Assembly: GCA_019239955.1 (NCBI GenBank)
Contig: JAFAZD010000001.1
Location: 1 to 45,617, forward strand
Length of the DNA: 45,617 nucleotides
Reading direction: 5' to 3'
Source: Armatimonadota bacterium
Lineage (GTDB): Bacteria; Armatimonadota; Armatimonadia; Armatimonadales; Capsulimonadaceae
Shown: piece after piece, positions 16,184-25,306 of the stretch
Layout of the letters: the number at the start of each line of letters is the position of its first letter
Position numbering within the stretch: position 1 is the stretch's first letter
Program-made: the position numbers and the translations under genes
Notes under the pieces: generated by a model
Databases searched by the model: none
Told to the model about the DNA's origin: nothing
The model's input: the letters and a program-made list of their open reading frames with translations, nothing else

Positions 16184-16486
16184 CTAATCCCTGACGAACG
16201 GCAGCAAGGCGATCTCGCGGGCGCGCTTGATGGCGGTGGCGATCATGCGCTGCTCCTTGGCGGTCGCGCCGGAGCGGCGTCGGGGGACGATCTTGCCGCG
16301 GTCGTCGGTAAACTGGCGCAGCAGGGTCACGTTCTTGTAGTCCACCGAGGTGATCTTGTTGACGGTCAGGTAACTGACCTTGCGGCGCTTGAAGCGCTTG
16401 TTGCCGCCGCCGGGGCGTCCGCCGGGGCCGTCGCGGCGCGGGCCGTCGCGGCGCGGGCCGCCGGGGCCGGGGGAACCGTTAGCCAT
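16184..16486 (-). CDS. rpsR: Small-subunit ribosomal protein bS18, with Gly/Arg-rich N-terminus
   Basis: A 100-residue ribosomal protein bS18. The core [28 protein letters not shown] and [35 protein letters not shown] is unmistakable. The N-terminal 25-30 residues are a Gly/Arg/Pro extension with a tandem PRRDG repeat. The start ATG 16486 is set by GAGAGGA; a frame opening 9 codons earlier lacks such a site. There are no cysteines, so it is of the zinc-independent form. It stands alone rather than in the usual rpsF-ssb-rpsR-rplI cluster, so it may be a relocated copy or a second paralog. Confidence 0.95.
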   Translation of the reverse strand: MANGSPGPGGPRRDGPRRDGPGGRPGGGNKRFKRRKVSYLTVNKITSVDYKNVTLLRQFTDDRGKIVPRRRSGATAKEQRMIATAIKRAREIALLPFVRD

Positions 16487-16562
16487 GGTGAAATCCTCTC
16501 TTGTGATCCTCACCGCCTCGGAGACGGGCGGTGCGACTGACGGGTGAATTGAGTAGGCTGTC

Positions 16563-16592
16563 AGTATAGCACGGCGCGGGCCGGAAAGTCAA
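16563..16592 (-). promoter_or_regulatory. Sigma-70 type promoter of rpsR
   Basis: TTGACT (16587-16592), an 18-bp spacer ending in TGC and TATACT (16563-16568) on the minus strand. The -35 box overlaps the end of the upstream membrane-protein gene, giving rpsR its own transcript with a leader of about 70 nt. Confidence 0.7.
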
Positions 16593-17125
16593 GGCCGCCG
16601 GTCGGGCGGCGGGGGCCAGACCCCCTCCTGCGGGACGGAGGCCGCCACTCGCAGGGCCTCTTGTTTCGCCCGCGCCGCGTCCCGCCTTTCCCGTGCCCGC
16701 CGCAGCAGCCATCGCGTCAGGGACACAGGGCCGGAGGAAACCAGCCAGAGTATCGCCGTCAACAAAAGCACCGCCCACAAGGAAGGGCCTACGTTGACTC
16801 TCCCGCTGTTGTGGAAGGCGATTACGCCCACGAACCAGCAATCTAGCAGGACAAGCGGTAGGAGGCCCCACCCCATAAACAGCCGCCGCCCGATGGCGCT
16901 CATCAGGCCAGGCAACAGCAGGTAGGACCCAAATAGGATCACTCCTCCCACATCATTGACTGGTAGAACATTCGTCGTCCCCGTGAACAGCCGCGAGATT
17001 GCTGCGGCACTCGGCGGAAACTCCAGGATGAACACAAGCATGGCTGCAAGGTTGCCGGACACGAACCCCCAGGCCCAGGCGCGCCGATCCCAGCCCATCG
17101 GCTCCGTTGTCTGTGACGGCTGCAT
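16589..17125 (-). CDS. Small integral membrane protein of unknown function
   Basis: A 178-residue protein with four hydrophobic segments (about residues 18-36, 58-80, 84-103 and 112-132) and a basic, Arg/Ala-rich cytoplasmic tail (LLRRARERRDAARAKQEALR). I do not recognise the family. The start ATG is preceded closely by AGAGAGGA. Upstream is a divergent promoter for the plus-strand gene at 17271; downstream is rpsR with its own promoter inside this gene's end. Nothing in the sequence points to a substrate or partner. Confidence 0.65.
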   Translation of the reverse strand: MQPSQTTEPMGWDRRAWAWGFVSGNLAAMLVFILEFPPSAAAISRLFTGTTNVLPVNDVGGVILFGSYLLLPGLMSAIGRRLFMGWGLLPLVLLDCWFVGVIAFHNSGRVNVGPSLWAVLLLTAILWLVSSGPVSLTRWLLRRARERRDAARAKQEALRVAASVPQEGVWPPPPDRRP

Positions 17126-17158
17126 TCCTCTCTGAAATCCCCCCTGTTTGTGGAAGTG

Positions 17159-17188
17159 TTGGCAAAGGCGGCGGCTTTCTGGTACAAT
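17159..17188 (+). promoter_or_regulatory. Sigma-70 type promoter upstream of the 17271 gene
   Basis: TTGGCA (17159-17164), an 18-bp spacer and TACAAT (17183-17188) in the recurrent GGTACAAT context. Transcription would begin about 75 nt before the start codon at 17271. Confidence 0.6.
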
Positions 17189-17270
17189 ACCACACTACCC
17201 GAAGAGATCACCCAAATCCCCATCTGCGCTCTGCATAGTGGCAGTGGTTCCAAAGAGGTTGCCCAGCATT

Positions 17271-17795
17271 ATGGCGGCAATTACGGCCCCTTACGTCGAG
17301 ACACAGCAAGTCGTCACCGGCTTCATCTACCAACTGCACATCGCCGAAGAGGAAAACGGCACGGGGATCACGCGGCTGGACATCGGGCCGTACTTTTTTC
17401 CGGGCGCGCCGCCCCGGGTCAAGTACCCGGAAGCCGTCACCAACGAGATGTGTCCGCCCGGCTGGCAGGGCATCCGCTGGGTGTCGGACGCGGGCGGCGC
17501 GAGCTGGCTGCGCTGGGAGGGCGGGCGACTGCGGGCCGAGGACGGCGAGCAGATTTTCCAGCTCACGTCCAACTACCCGCCGAGCAACACGGGCGCGCAG
17601 CTCTATGTCTGGCGTCAGGGCGCCAAGAGCGCGGACAGGTTCACCCTCTCCGCGCCGGACTACTCGCAGCCGCCGCCGAAGAACAACCCACGCCACGACG
17701 TCAAGGGCCAGAAATCGTTCGCGCAGGCGACGGGCTGCGCGCCGCTGCTGGCCCTGGGCGCACTGATCCTCGCCGCGGCGCGGCACTGGCTGTAG
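17271..17795 (+). CDS. Unknown protein with a C-terminal membrane anchor
   Basis: A 174-residue protein not recognised as a known family. The start ATG 17271 follows AAGAGG at a rather long distance; the frame upstream is open but lacks coding character. The N-terminal two-thirds looks beta-rich (TGFIYQLHIAEEENGTGITRLDIGPYFFPG, SWLRWEGGRLRAEDGEQIFQL) and the last 20 residues (CAPLLALGALILAAARHWL) form a single transmembrane helix or tail anchor. It ends 9 bp before hisI and is likely cotranscribed with it, though no link to histidine synthesis is visible. Confidence 0.65.
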   Translation: MAAITAPYVETQQVVTGFIYQLHIAEEENGTGITRLDIGPYFFPGAPPRVKYPEAVTNEMCPPGWQGIRWVSDAGGASWLRWEGGRLRAEDGEQIFQLTSNYPPSNTGAQLYVWRQGAKSADRFTLSAPDYSQPPPKNNPRHDVKGQKSFAQATGCAPLLALGALILAAARHWL

Positions 17796-17804
17796 GAAGA
17801 CGAG

Positions 17805-18206
17805 ATGACCTCGGTGCTGGACCAAATTCGCTGGGACAAGAGCGAGGACGGGCTGGTGCCCGCCGTCGTGCAGGACGCGCGGACCAAGGACGTGCTGATG
17901 CTCGGCTTCATGAACCGGGCGGCGCTGGAGAAGACGCTGCGCGAGGGCAAGGTGACGTTCTGGACGCGCTCGCGGCAGAGGCTGTGGACCAAGGGTGAGA
18001 CCAGCGGCAACGTCCTGAAATTCGTCGCCCTGCGCGTCAACTGCAACGACGACTCGCTGCTGGTGCTGGCCGAACCCGTCGGCGCGACCTGCCACACGGG
18101 GCACCCGACCTGCTACTACCGGGAGGCCGATGAGGACGCCTGCGACTGGCGCACGGTCACGGAGGCGCAGTTCGACCCGGAACAAGTTTACGGCAAAAGC
18201 GCGTAG
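17805..18206 (+). CDS. hisI: Phosphoribosyl-AMP cyclohydrolase
   Basis: A 133-residue enzyme for step 3 of histidine biosynthesis, opening the purine ring of phosphoribosyl-AMP in the cytoplasm. The motifs FWTRSRQRLWTKGETSGN (about residues 51-68), VNCNDDSLL and the metal-binding Cys set in CHTGHPTCYYRE are all intact. There is no fused HisE pyrophosphohydrolase domain. No other his genes are nearby, so it is separate from a his operon. A 101-bp palindromic element begins 12 bp after the stop. Confidence 0.95.
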   Translation: MTSVLDQIRWDKSEDGLVPAVVQDARTKDVLMLGFMNRAALEKTLREGKVTFWTRSRQRLWTKGETSGNVLKFVALRVNCNDDSLLVLAEPVGATCHTGHPTCYYREADEDACDWRTVTEAQFDPEQVYGKSA

Positions 18207-18218
18207 CACACATGGCTG

Positions 18219-18319
18219 GGGCTATGAAAGCCCCGTCTCGGCAGAACAAACGTCCTGTGGACGTGGGTTTCCCTTGTCCGAAGGACAATTGTTCTTTCCA
18301 GACGGGGCTTTCACAGCCC
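18219..18319. repeat. Multi-hairpin palindromic element between hisI and the S55 gene
   Basis: Two 31-nt arms (18219-18249 and 18289-18319) are inverted repeats with only about five mismatches, around a core GAAAGCCCCGTCT. Two small hairpins lie inside: CGTCC-tgt-GGACG and TTGTCC-gaa-GGACAA. The TTGTCC/GGACAAT hairpin and the long outer stem are shared in layout with the element at 26772-26917. Confidence 0.75.
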
Positions 18320-18355
18320 GGCACGCATACCAAAGATACCGACAAGAACTGCACC

Positions 18356-21300
18356 ATGAGATATTCCGCCCGTCTCCTCTCCCTCGGCGCTGCTTTGATG
18401 GCGCTGGCGACAGTGCCTGCCGCCGCGCGCCCGCCCGTGCCCGTCCCCCACCCCGCGCCGGGTCACCGCCTTCAGTTCGACCCGCGCAAGTTCATGCGGG
18501 TCGGCGAGCTGAGGCCGGGGATGCGCGGGTACGCGCTGACGGTATTCCAGGGGACCAAGATCGACAGGTTCGGCATCGAGATACTCGGCGTCATTAAAAA
18601 GTTCAATGAGGGCCGGGACTACATCCTCTTCCGGGCCACGGACGGGCCGCCGGTGACGCGGCACCTTAACATCGCGCACGGGATGAGCGGCAGCCCAATC
18701 TACGTCAAGGGCAAGCTCGTCGGGGCGATCTCGATGGAGGTCTCCAACGGCACGCGGGGGCCTTCGTTCCCGCGCGAGCCGATCGGCCTGGCGACACCCA
18801 TCGAGGAGATGTTTGACGCCTGGAGCCCCGACCTCCCCTCCAAGCCGACCTCCATCAGCGCCGGCCCGTCCGGCGGGGGAGCGGGCGCGAGCGGGTACGC
18901 GGCCCTGAGCTTCCAGCCGATTGACCTGCCGGTCGCCGTCAGCGGCATGAACGGGGCGGGCCTGGCGCGGCTGAACGCGGCGTTCGCGCCCTACCACCTG
19001 ACCCTGATGGCCGGCGGGGGCGGGGCCGGCGCGCCGGCGAAGAATCCGATCAAGGCCGGCGCGCCACTGAGGCCCGGCGCGGCGGTGGGCGTGTCGCTGA
19101 TGCAAGGCGACATGGACTTCACGGCGACCGGCACCGTGACCTATCGGGACGGGAACCGGCTGCTGCTGTTCGGCCACCCCTTTTTCGGCCTGGGGCCGGT
19201 GGACGCGGCGATGACGACGGCCTCCGTCGTCGGCATCTACCCCTCGTTCGAGGACTCGGTGAAGCTGGGGCAGCCCTTGCAGACCGTCGGGCGCATCTTC
19301 CAGGACCGGCCATTCTCCGTCGGGGGGGTGATCGGCTCGCTGCCGCAGATGATCCCGATGACCGTCTCCGTCAACGACCTGTCCATCAAGCGGCGCAAGG
19401 ACTTTCACGTCCGCATCATCAACCACCCTCTGCTGACCGCGCAGCTCGTGACGTCGGCGGCGGACCAGGCCATCGAAGAGGTCCACGGGATGCCGGGCGA
19501 CTCGATGGCCACGGTGACAATGGACGTGAACGTGGAGGAGATCGGCCACGTCCGCCGCACCAACACGTTCTACGACGCCGTCAGCATAGACCAGGCCGCC
19601 ATCGGCGATCTGGACAGCCTGCTGCGGCTGCTCTCGTCCAACCCCTTCTACCCGCTGTCCGTCAAATCCATCAAGATGGGCGTCACGATCCAGACCCGGC
19701 ACGACACCGCCGAGGTGGATCACATCTTCCTCAAGCAGAGCAAGTTCGCGCCGGGCGATGACGTCTCCGTCGGCGTGGTGCTCAAGCCCTACAAGCGTGA
19801 GCGGGTCACGCGCTATGTCACTGTCAAGATACCGGCAAACACCCCGGACGGCACGCTGTCGCTCAGCGTCCAGGGCGGCGGGGAGGGCGGCGGGGGCGGC
19901 ATCTCCATCGGCGGCTTCATCCTGCTGACCTCGCCCGCGCCGACCGGCCCGGCCGACACGGTGGCGCAGCTCGTCAAGCAGTTCGTCGAGAAGCCGCGCA
20001 ACAACGAGCTGGTCGCGCGGCTGACCCTGCCGACCTCGGCCATTGACATCGCCGGCGAGAAGCTCTCCAACCTGCCGCCGACGCTGGCGAGCGTGATGCG
20101 GGCGACGCGCTCCACGGGCCTGCGGACGGAGCGCGACGAGGTGAAGGTGGTCCAGACGACCCCCTACATTGTCTCCGGCACCGAGAGCCTGAGCATCACG
20201 GTGCAGAAGAAGGACGCGACGGAGACGCCGAAGCCGGCGTCGCCGGGCAGCCCGGCCCCGCCGCCTTCCAGCGGCGGCAGTACATCGTCCAGCGACGACT
20301 CCAGCGGCGCGCCCGCCGAGGTCTCCACCGACGACAGCGTGGACGCCCTGCCCGTGGCCGCCAAGTCCCAAAGGCTCGCCCCCGCTGCGCCCGGCCCCAC
20401 GGCCACCAATTCCGTGAGAACCGGGCAGGCCGGCGCGTCTTCTCCGGCTCCCCCGGAAGCGGGAGCGGCGGGGGCCTCCACGAGCACTGCGCCGACAGCG
20501 CCGGTGAAGACGGTCGGGCGTCTGCCGACGGTCTGGCGGCAGGACTCGATGGCGGATTTCGCGGCGGGCACCCTGAAAAACGTCTCCGTGACCAGCACGG
20601 GCGACGTGCGCCTCTCGGCGGCCCTGCAAAAACTGGCCGACACCCCGGAAACCTATGTCTGGTCCATCCTTCCCGACGGCAAAGGCAGCGTCTACGTCGG
20701 GACGGGTGACCGGGGCATCCTCTACAAGATGACTGCCGACGGCAAGATGTCCCCTTTTTTTAAGACCGGCCAGTTGGAAGTGACCGCGCTGGCGACGGAC
20801 GGAAGCGGCAATCTTTACGTCGGGACGGCGCCGCACGGCATCGTGTACCGAGTGGGATCAGACGGCAAGGGCGGAAGGTTTCTGACGACCCAGGAAAAGT
20901 ACGTGACGGCCCTCGCGGCCGCCGGAGGCAGCGTGTACGCCGCCACGGGCGGTGGAACCGGCCGCGTCTACAGGCTCCCGGCCCAATCCACGGCTGCCGG
21001 CTCCCCTCCGCCCTTGTTCACCTCGCCCGAGGCGCACATCCTCTCGCTTGCCACGGACAAGGCCGGCAATGTCTATGCCGGGTCTTCCCCCGACGGCATT
21101 GTTTACAAGATCACGCCGCAGGGCAAATCCAGCGTGTTCTACAGCACCAGCGACCCGAATATCTCGGCGCTGGCGACGGATTCGCAGGGGAGTGTCTACG
21201 CGGGGACGACGCCGAAGGGCGACATCTTCAAGATCGCCCCGGACGGGACGGCGAAGCTGCTCTCGGATCGGGCGACCAGCGGGGTCTTGAGCCTCCGCAC

Positions 21301-22654
21301 CGATGCGGGTGACAGTCTGTACGCCTGCGCGGGAAGCACCATCTATCGGATTGCGCCCGATGAGACGGTGCAGTCATTCACGGCGGACGACGAGCAGTTC
21401 CTGACGCTGGCGGTGGACGGGAGCGGCGGGCAGGTCTACGCGGGGACCGGGACCGTCGGCTCCGTCTACAGCCTCGGCAACGGCGGGACGGGGCGGCTGC
21501 GGGGGACGTTCCAGAGCGTGGTGCATGATGCGGCGCTACCGTCACGGTGGGGGACGCTGGCGTGGACGGCGGACACGCCGCCGGGGACGCACGTGGCCCT
21601 ACAGACCCGCTCCGGTGACGTGCCCACCCCCGACGCCTCCTGGAGCGCCTGGTCACCCGTCTACGACCGCGCGGGCGGCGAGACCATCACATCGCCCCCG
21701 GCCCGCTACCTGCAATATCAGGCCGTTCTCACACGCGACGCCGGGGCCGCGCCGGACGCCGCGCCGAAGTTGCGTGACGTGACGGTGTATTACCTGACGC
21801 GCAACCAGCCGCCGACGGTGCGCTTCGTCAGCCCAGCCGGCGGCACGGCCTTGCACAAGGCCGCACTGCTGCAGTGGACGGCCAGCGACCCGGACAACGA
21901 CACGCTGACCTACGATCTGTCCTGGTCAGCGGACGGCGGCAGGACGTGGACCCCGCTCAAGAAGCGGGCAACGCCGCAGGGGCCGAACGCCGTCCCGCAG
22001 GCGCCGCCGGCCGCCACGAAAACGGCGTCTGCGGGGCCTGTGACGGAGCAGGAGGTGCAGGCGAAGGTCGCCCAGATGGAGACGACATTGGACCGCCAGC
22101 ACCCCGGCCTGCCGCCCGCCATCCGCGCGCAGCTGGTGGCGCAGGGCACGGACGCGATCCGCCGGAGCCTGCAATCCCAGCGCGCGGCCCCGCCGTCCAC
22201 GCCCAGCGCCGGGGGAGCCGCCGTCAAGGAAACGTCGTTCTCCTGGGACACGACCGAGGTGCCGGACGGGACGTATCAGGTGCAGGTGGTCGCCAGCGAC
22301 AGGCCGAGCAACCCCCAGGGCTGGCTGACCGCAAAGGCGGTCTCCTCCCCCTTCCTGGTCGCCAACACCCCCCCCACCCTGCTGCTGGGCGCGGACTCCG
22401 TGAACGCTGACAAGACCGTGACGGTGCATGGTGTCGCGCAGACCAAGCTCGCCTTCGTCAAGGCCGTGCAGGGCCGCGCCGACGGCGGCGACTTTGTGGC
22501 CGCCCTCGCCGACGACGGCCTCTTCGACTCCCCGCTGGAGGCCTTCACGCTGACGCTGGGGCCGCTCTCTTCAGGGGCGCACACGATTGAGGTGCAGGCC
22601 GTGGACCAGGCCGGCAACGCGGCGACGGCAACGCGGAAAGTGACGGTGCCCTGA
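18356..22654 (+). CDS. Secreted S55 (SpoIVB-type) peptidase fused to a beta-propeller and Ig-like modules
   Basis: A 1432-residue exported protein. I chose ATG 18356 because it opens a signal peptide (RLLSLGAALMALATVPAAA); the frame extends upstream only because the palindromic element lacks stops. Residues 30-450 are the S55 domain, with the nucleophile motif HGMSGSP near 108-114 and the family stretch RLLLFGHPFFGLGPVDAAM. A Ser/Pro/Ala-rich linker (about 610-730) leads to repeated blades such as YVGTGDRGILYKM, YVGTAPHGIVYRV and YAGSSPDGIVYKI (about 765-1100), a propeller of the NHL/Vgb kind. Two Ig-like or fibronectin-type domains end the protein. SpoIVB itself acts in sporulation signalling, but no sporulation genes are present. 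It is probably a periplasmic or surface processing protease. Confidence 0.85.
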   Translation: MRYSARLLSLGAALMALATVPAAARPPVPVPHPAPGHRLQFDPRKFMRVGELRPGMRGYALTVFQGTKIDRFGIEILGVIKKFNEGRDYILFRATDGPPVTRHLNIAHGMSGSPIYVKGKLVGAISMEVSNGTRGPSFPREPIGLATPIEEMFDAWSPDLPSKPTSISAGPSGGGAGASGYAALSFQPIDLPVAVSGMNGAGLARLNAAFAPYHLTLMAGGGGAGAPAKNPIKAGAPLRPGAAVGVSLMQGDMDFTATGTVTYRDGNRLLLFGHPFFGLGPVDAAMTTASVVGIYPSFEDSVKLGQPLQTVGRIFQDRPFSVGGVIGSLPQMIPMTVSVNDLSIKRRKDFHVRIINHPLLTAQLVTSAADQAIEEVHGMPGDSMATVTMDVNVEEIGHVRRTNTFYDAVSIDQAAIGDLDSLLRLLSSNPFYPLSVKSIKMGVTIQTRHDTAEVDHIFLKQSKFAPGDDVSVGVVLKPYKRERVTRYVTVKIPANTPDGTLSLSVQGGGEGGGGGISIGGFILLTSPAPTGPADTVAQLVKQFVEKPRNNELVARLTLPTSAIDIAGEKLSNLPPTLASVMRATRSTGLRTERDEVKVVQTTPYIVSGTESLSITVQKKDATETPKPASPGSPAPPPSSGGSTSSSDDSSGAPAEVSTDDSVDALPVAAKSQRLAPAAPGPTATNSVRTGQAGASSPAPPEAGAAGASTSTAPTAPVKTVGRLPTVWRQDSMADFAAGTLKNVSVTSTGDVRLSAALQKLADTPETYVWSILPDGKGSVYVGTGDRGILYKMTADGKMSPFFKTGQLEVTALATDGSGNLYVGTAPHGIVYRVGSDGKGGRFLTTQEKYVTALAAAGGSVYAATGGGTGRVYRLPAQSTAAGSPPPLFTSPEAHILSLATDKAGNVYAGSSPDGIVYKITPQGKSSVFYSTSDPNISALATDSQGSVYAGTTPKGDIFKIAPDGTAKLLSDRATSGVLSLRTDAGDSLYACAGSTIYRIAPDETVQSFTADDEQFLTLAVDGSGGQVYAGTGTVGSVYSLGNGGTGRLRGTFQSVVHDAALPSRWGTLAWTADTPPGTHVALQTRSGDVPTPDASWSAWSPVYDRAGGETITSPPARYLQYQAVLTRDAGAAPDAAPKLRDVTVYYLTRNQPPTVRFVSPAGGTALHKAALLQWTASDPDNDTLTYDLSWSADGGRTWTPLKKRATPQGPNAVPQAPPAATKTASAGPVTEQEVQAKVAQMETTLDRQHPGLPPAIRAQLVAQGTDAIRRSLQSQRAAPPSTPSAGGAAVKETSFSWDTTEVPDGTYQVQVVASDRPSNPQGWLTAKAVSSPFLVANTPPTLLLGADSVNADKTVTVHGVAQTKLAFVKAVQGRADGGDFVAALADDGLFDSPLEAFTLTLGPLSSGAHTIEVQAVDQAGNAATATRKVTVP

Positions 22655-22673
22655 AGGCCCTGCCCCTTCGGTC

Positions 22674-25127
22674 TCATGCTTCCTTTCGCATAGCCCCGGC
22701 CTTCTTCCTGTCCTCGTCCTCCGCCGCCGGGACGTCAATGGTGACGGGGGGGAAGTCCTTGATGGCGAGGGCGTAGGTGCCGCCGGTGGCGGTGACGCGA
22801 AAGGTGAGGGCGACGGGGACGGCCAGGCCGCGCTCGTCCTTGCCGGGGGTGAAAACGAATTTCCACCCCTGGCCCTCGGCCAGCACCTTCTGGCCGAGCA
22901 CGTCCACCGGCAGGCCCACCGGGCGGCCGTTGCGGGACAGGGCGGAGACGCCGCGGGTCAGCGTCACGTCGCTGGGGCCGAGGGTCAGCGACGCCCGCGT
23001 CTCGTCCGCATCCCGCAGCACGAACGTCACCTCCACGTAGCGCCGTCCGTCGTCCGCCCGCCCCGCATAGGTTGCCAGAGCCGCGCCCGTGACGGTTAGT
23101 TGCCAGCCGTTCTGAGCGATCCGGTCGCCGACTCGATAGGTCGCCGGCTGCCCGCCGCCGCGCACGTACTTTTCCCACCAGGACAGGATGCGCCGCATCT
23201 CGTCCAGCCGATGCTGCGGCTCGTAGAAGCCGTGTCCCTCGCGCGGGTAATGCACAAACTCCACTGTCTTGTCTTGCAGCCGCAGCGCCTGGTACATCTC
23301 CTGCGAGTTGGCGATGAACGTGTTTGGATCGTGGTCGCCGTGCATGATCAGCACCGGCGTCCGCACGCTCTGGACTGAGGAGGCGGGGGAATGCCGCACG
23401 TAGAGATCCGGCATCTCCCACGGATGGCCGCCGAGGTACTCCAGGTCCCAGCGCGGGGCCTGCGAGTTGGAAAAATCGGTCACAAGCGAGAAGATGCCGA
23501 ACTGGGAGACCGCGGCCTTGAATCGAGTGGTCTTCGTGACGATCCAGTTGACCAGGTAGCCGCCGTAGGAGGAGCCGATGACGCCGAGTCGGTCTGGGTC
23601 GGCGACGCCTTCCGCGACGGCCCAGTCCACGCCGGCCATCACGTCCTCATAATCCCCCCCGCCGAGGTCGGCGCGGCTGGCCGTGCCGAATGCCTCCCCA
23701 TAGCCCTCGCTGCCCCGGTAGTTAGGCGACAGCACGGCGTACCCCTCGGCGGCCCAGACATGGGAGGTCGTGAATGGAGAGAGCGCCTGCACCGTCCGCC
23801 CGTGCGGCCCGCCGTGCAGGGAGACGATCAGCGGATATGTCTGCCCCTCATCGTAACCCGGTGGGAGAGTCAGCAATGCCTCAATCGTCAGGCCGTCCGG
23901 CGACGGCCAGGAGACCAGTTCCGTCTCCGCCAGTCGGTACTTCTCGTACCAATCGTCGTTGAGGTCGGTGAGGGGGACGGACTCGGACGCGCCGGGGGCC
24001 AGCCAGAGCAGCTCGGGCACATCCGTGGCGCTGCTGGCGACATAGGCGAGGCCGCCGCTGCGCGCGACGTGGAACTCATGGACGTGCTCATCGTTCTGCA
24101 CGGCGGCCTGGAACGCGCCGCCTTCGGGCGGACGCCGGTAGATGCCCGTCGTCGTGCCCACCGCCGCCGTGACGTACAGCGCCCCCTGCGCGTCAAACCA
24201 GACGGTGTGCCAGCCGGTCAGGTCGTGCGGGAAGTCGTCGGTGAGGCTGACGATGGACTTGTCCGAGAGCGCGACGCAGAACAGGTTTTCCTGGGAATAC
24301 GAGAATTCGGGGTTGAGCGGACGAATGAACAAGATCGCCTGCCCGTCCGGCGTCCAGACCGGGTGGAACTTGCCGCCGGGACCGTCCGTCAACTGCCGTG
24401 TCTGGCCGGTCGCCAGGTCCAGCGTCCAGACGTCGGCCTTATGATAGTCGTTCTCCTCGCCCGTGTAGTTGGTCGTGAACGCGACCAGGCGGCCATCGGG
24501 CGAGACGGCCAGCTCGCCGATGCCGAAGTCGCCGGGGTGCGCCAGCTTGGCCTTCTTGTCCTCGACCCCGATCCGCCAGATCTGCTGGCGAAACTTCTCC
24601 TCGCGCTCGACGACGGCATCATCCTTGCGGTCCAGCCGGTCTTCGCGGGCGTGCTGCAGCGGGGCCGGGCGCGGCTCGCGCGCCAGGTAGACAACGCCCG
24701 ACGAGTCGGGGAGCCAGTCATACGCGCCGACCCCTTCCGGCGCCTCCGTCAGCCGCTCGGCCTCGCCGCCCAGCCCGTCCATCGGCAGCAGCCAGACCTG
24801 GGATTTGGGTGCCTCCTCCTCATCCTCGTAGTCATCATCGTCCGCCTCCTCATCCTCGCGCGCGGCGAGAAAGGCCAGCCACTTGCCGTCCGGCGACCAG
24901 CGCGGCTCCGACTCCTCCGACCGCCCCCGCGTCACCTGCCGGGGCGGGGTGTCTTCCTCCGACACGACGGCCACATAGAGATGCTGCGCGACTCGGTTGC
25001 CGTCCCAGTCCGTCTCGCTGACGCTGTACGCCACCCGTCGGCTGTCCGGCGCGACCTGCACCTCCCCCGGCATCTTCAGTTCCATCAACGCGCGCGGCGT
25101 GATCTTCTGCTTGCGCTTTCCCGACAT
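22674..25127 (-). CDS. S9-family serine peptidase (acylaminoacyl-peptidase/DPP type) with extra C-terminal domain
   Basis: An 817-residue peptidase. The N-terminal half is a TolB/WD40-like propeller (repeats such as SPDGKWLAFLA, SPDGRLVAFTT, TPDGQAILFIR). The alpha/beta-hydrolase domain has the nucleophile GSSYGGYLV near residue 530, the Asp in MHGDHDPNTF near 608 and His in REGHGFYEPQHR near 643. Residues 680-800 form an additional beta-rich domain (RYVEVTFVLRDADETRASLTLGPSDVTL) resembling DUF4352, unusual for this family. There is no signal peptide, so it should be cytoplasmic; it would trim short peptides. No strong Shine-Dalgarno is visible. It converges with the S55 gene and is divergent from the sigma fusion gene. 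Confidence 0.88.
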   Translation of the reverse strand: MSGKRKQKITPRALMELKMPGEVQVAPDSRRVAYSVSETDWDGNRVAQHLYVAVVSEEDTPPRQVTRGRSEESEPRWSPDGKWLAFLAAREDEEADDDDYEDEEEAPKSQVWLLPMDGLGGEAERLTEAPEGVGAYDWLPDSSGVVYLAREPRPAPLQHAREDRLDRKDDAVVEREEKFRQQIWRIGVEDKKAKLAHPGDFGIGELAVSPDGRLVAFTTNYTGEENDYHKADVWTLDLATGQTRQLTDGPGGKFHPVWTPDGQAILFIRPLNPEFSYSQENLFCVALSDKSIVSLTDDFPHDLTGWHTVWFDAQGALYVTAAVGTTTGIYRRPPEGGAFQAAVQNDEHVHEFHVARSGGLAYVASSATDVPELLWLAPGASESVPLTDLNDDWYEKYRLAETELVSWPSPDGLTIEALLTLPPGYDEGQTYPLIVSLHGGPHGRTVQALSPFTTSHVWAAEGYAVLSPNYRGSEGYGEAFGTASRADLGGGDYEDVMAGVDWAVAEGVADPDRLGVIGSSYGGYLVNWIVTKTTRFKAAVSQFGIFSLVTDFSNSQAPRWDLEYLGGHPWEMPDLYVRHSPASSVQSVRTPVLIMHGDHDPNTFIANSQEMYQALRLQDKTVEFVHYPREGHGFYEPQHRLDEMRRILSWWEKYVRGGGQPATYRVGDRIAQNGWQLTVTGAALATYAGRADDGRRYVEVTFVLRDADETRASLTLGPSDVTLTRGVSALSRNGRPVGLPVDVLGQKVLAEGQGWKFVFTPGKDERGLAVPVALTFRVTATGGTYALAIKDFPPVTIDVPAAEDEDRKKAGAMRKEA

Positions 25128-25306
25128 TGCCGTCTAGGTTCGCCTTGCCCTCCCCGTTTTCCTGCTTCGCCACCGGCGGAGTCGCCGCCGCCGCGCCCCT
25201 CTGCTCCGGCTCCTCGCCGTTCGCTCCGAAGCTGTCCCGGCTCTTCAGGGCCGGGGCCGGCCTCCCATGTAACCTTTCCCGCCCGTGCCTTCTCCTTATC
25301 TCCGTG

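Noticed and set aside
18212-18355. 48-codon N-terminal extension of the S55 protein
   Set aside because: It is encoded by the palindromic element and would bury the signal peptide.
18311-20836. 841-codon minus-strand frame opposite the S55 gene
   Set aside because: Antisense shadow; Arg/His/Gly-rich with no domain.
25127-25306. 60-codon extension of the sigma/Clp-N fusion
   Set aside because: Low-complexity, no conserved residues; sigma homology begins at the ATG at 25307.
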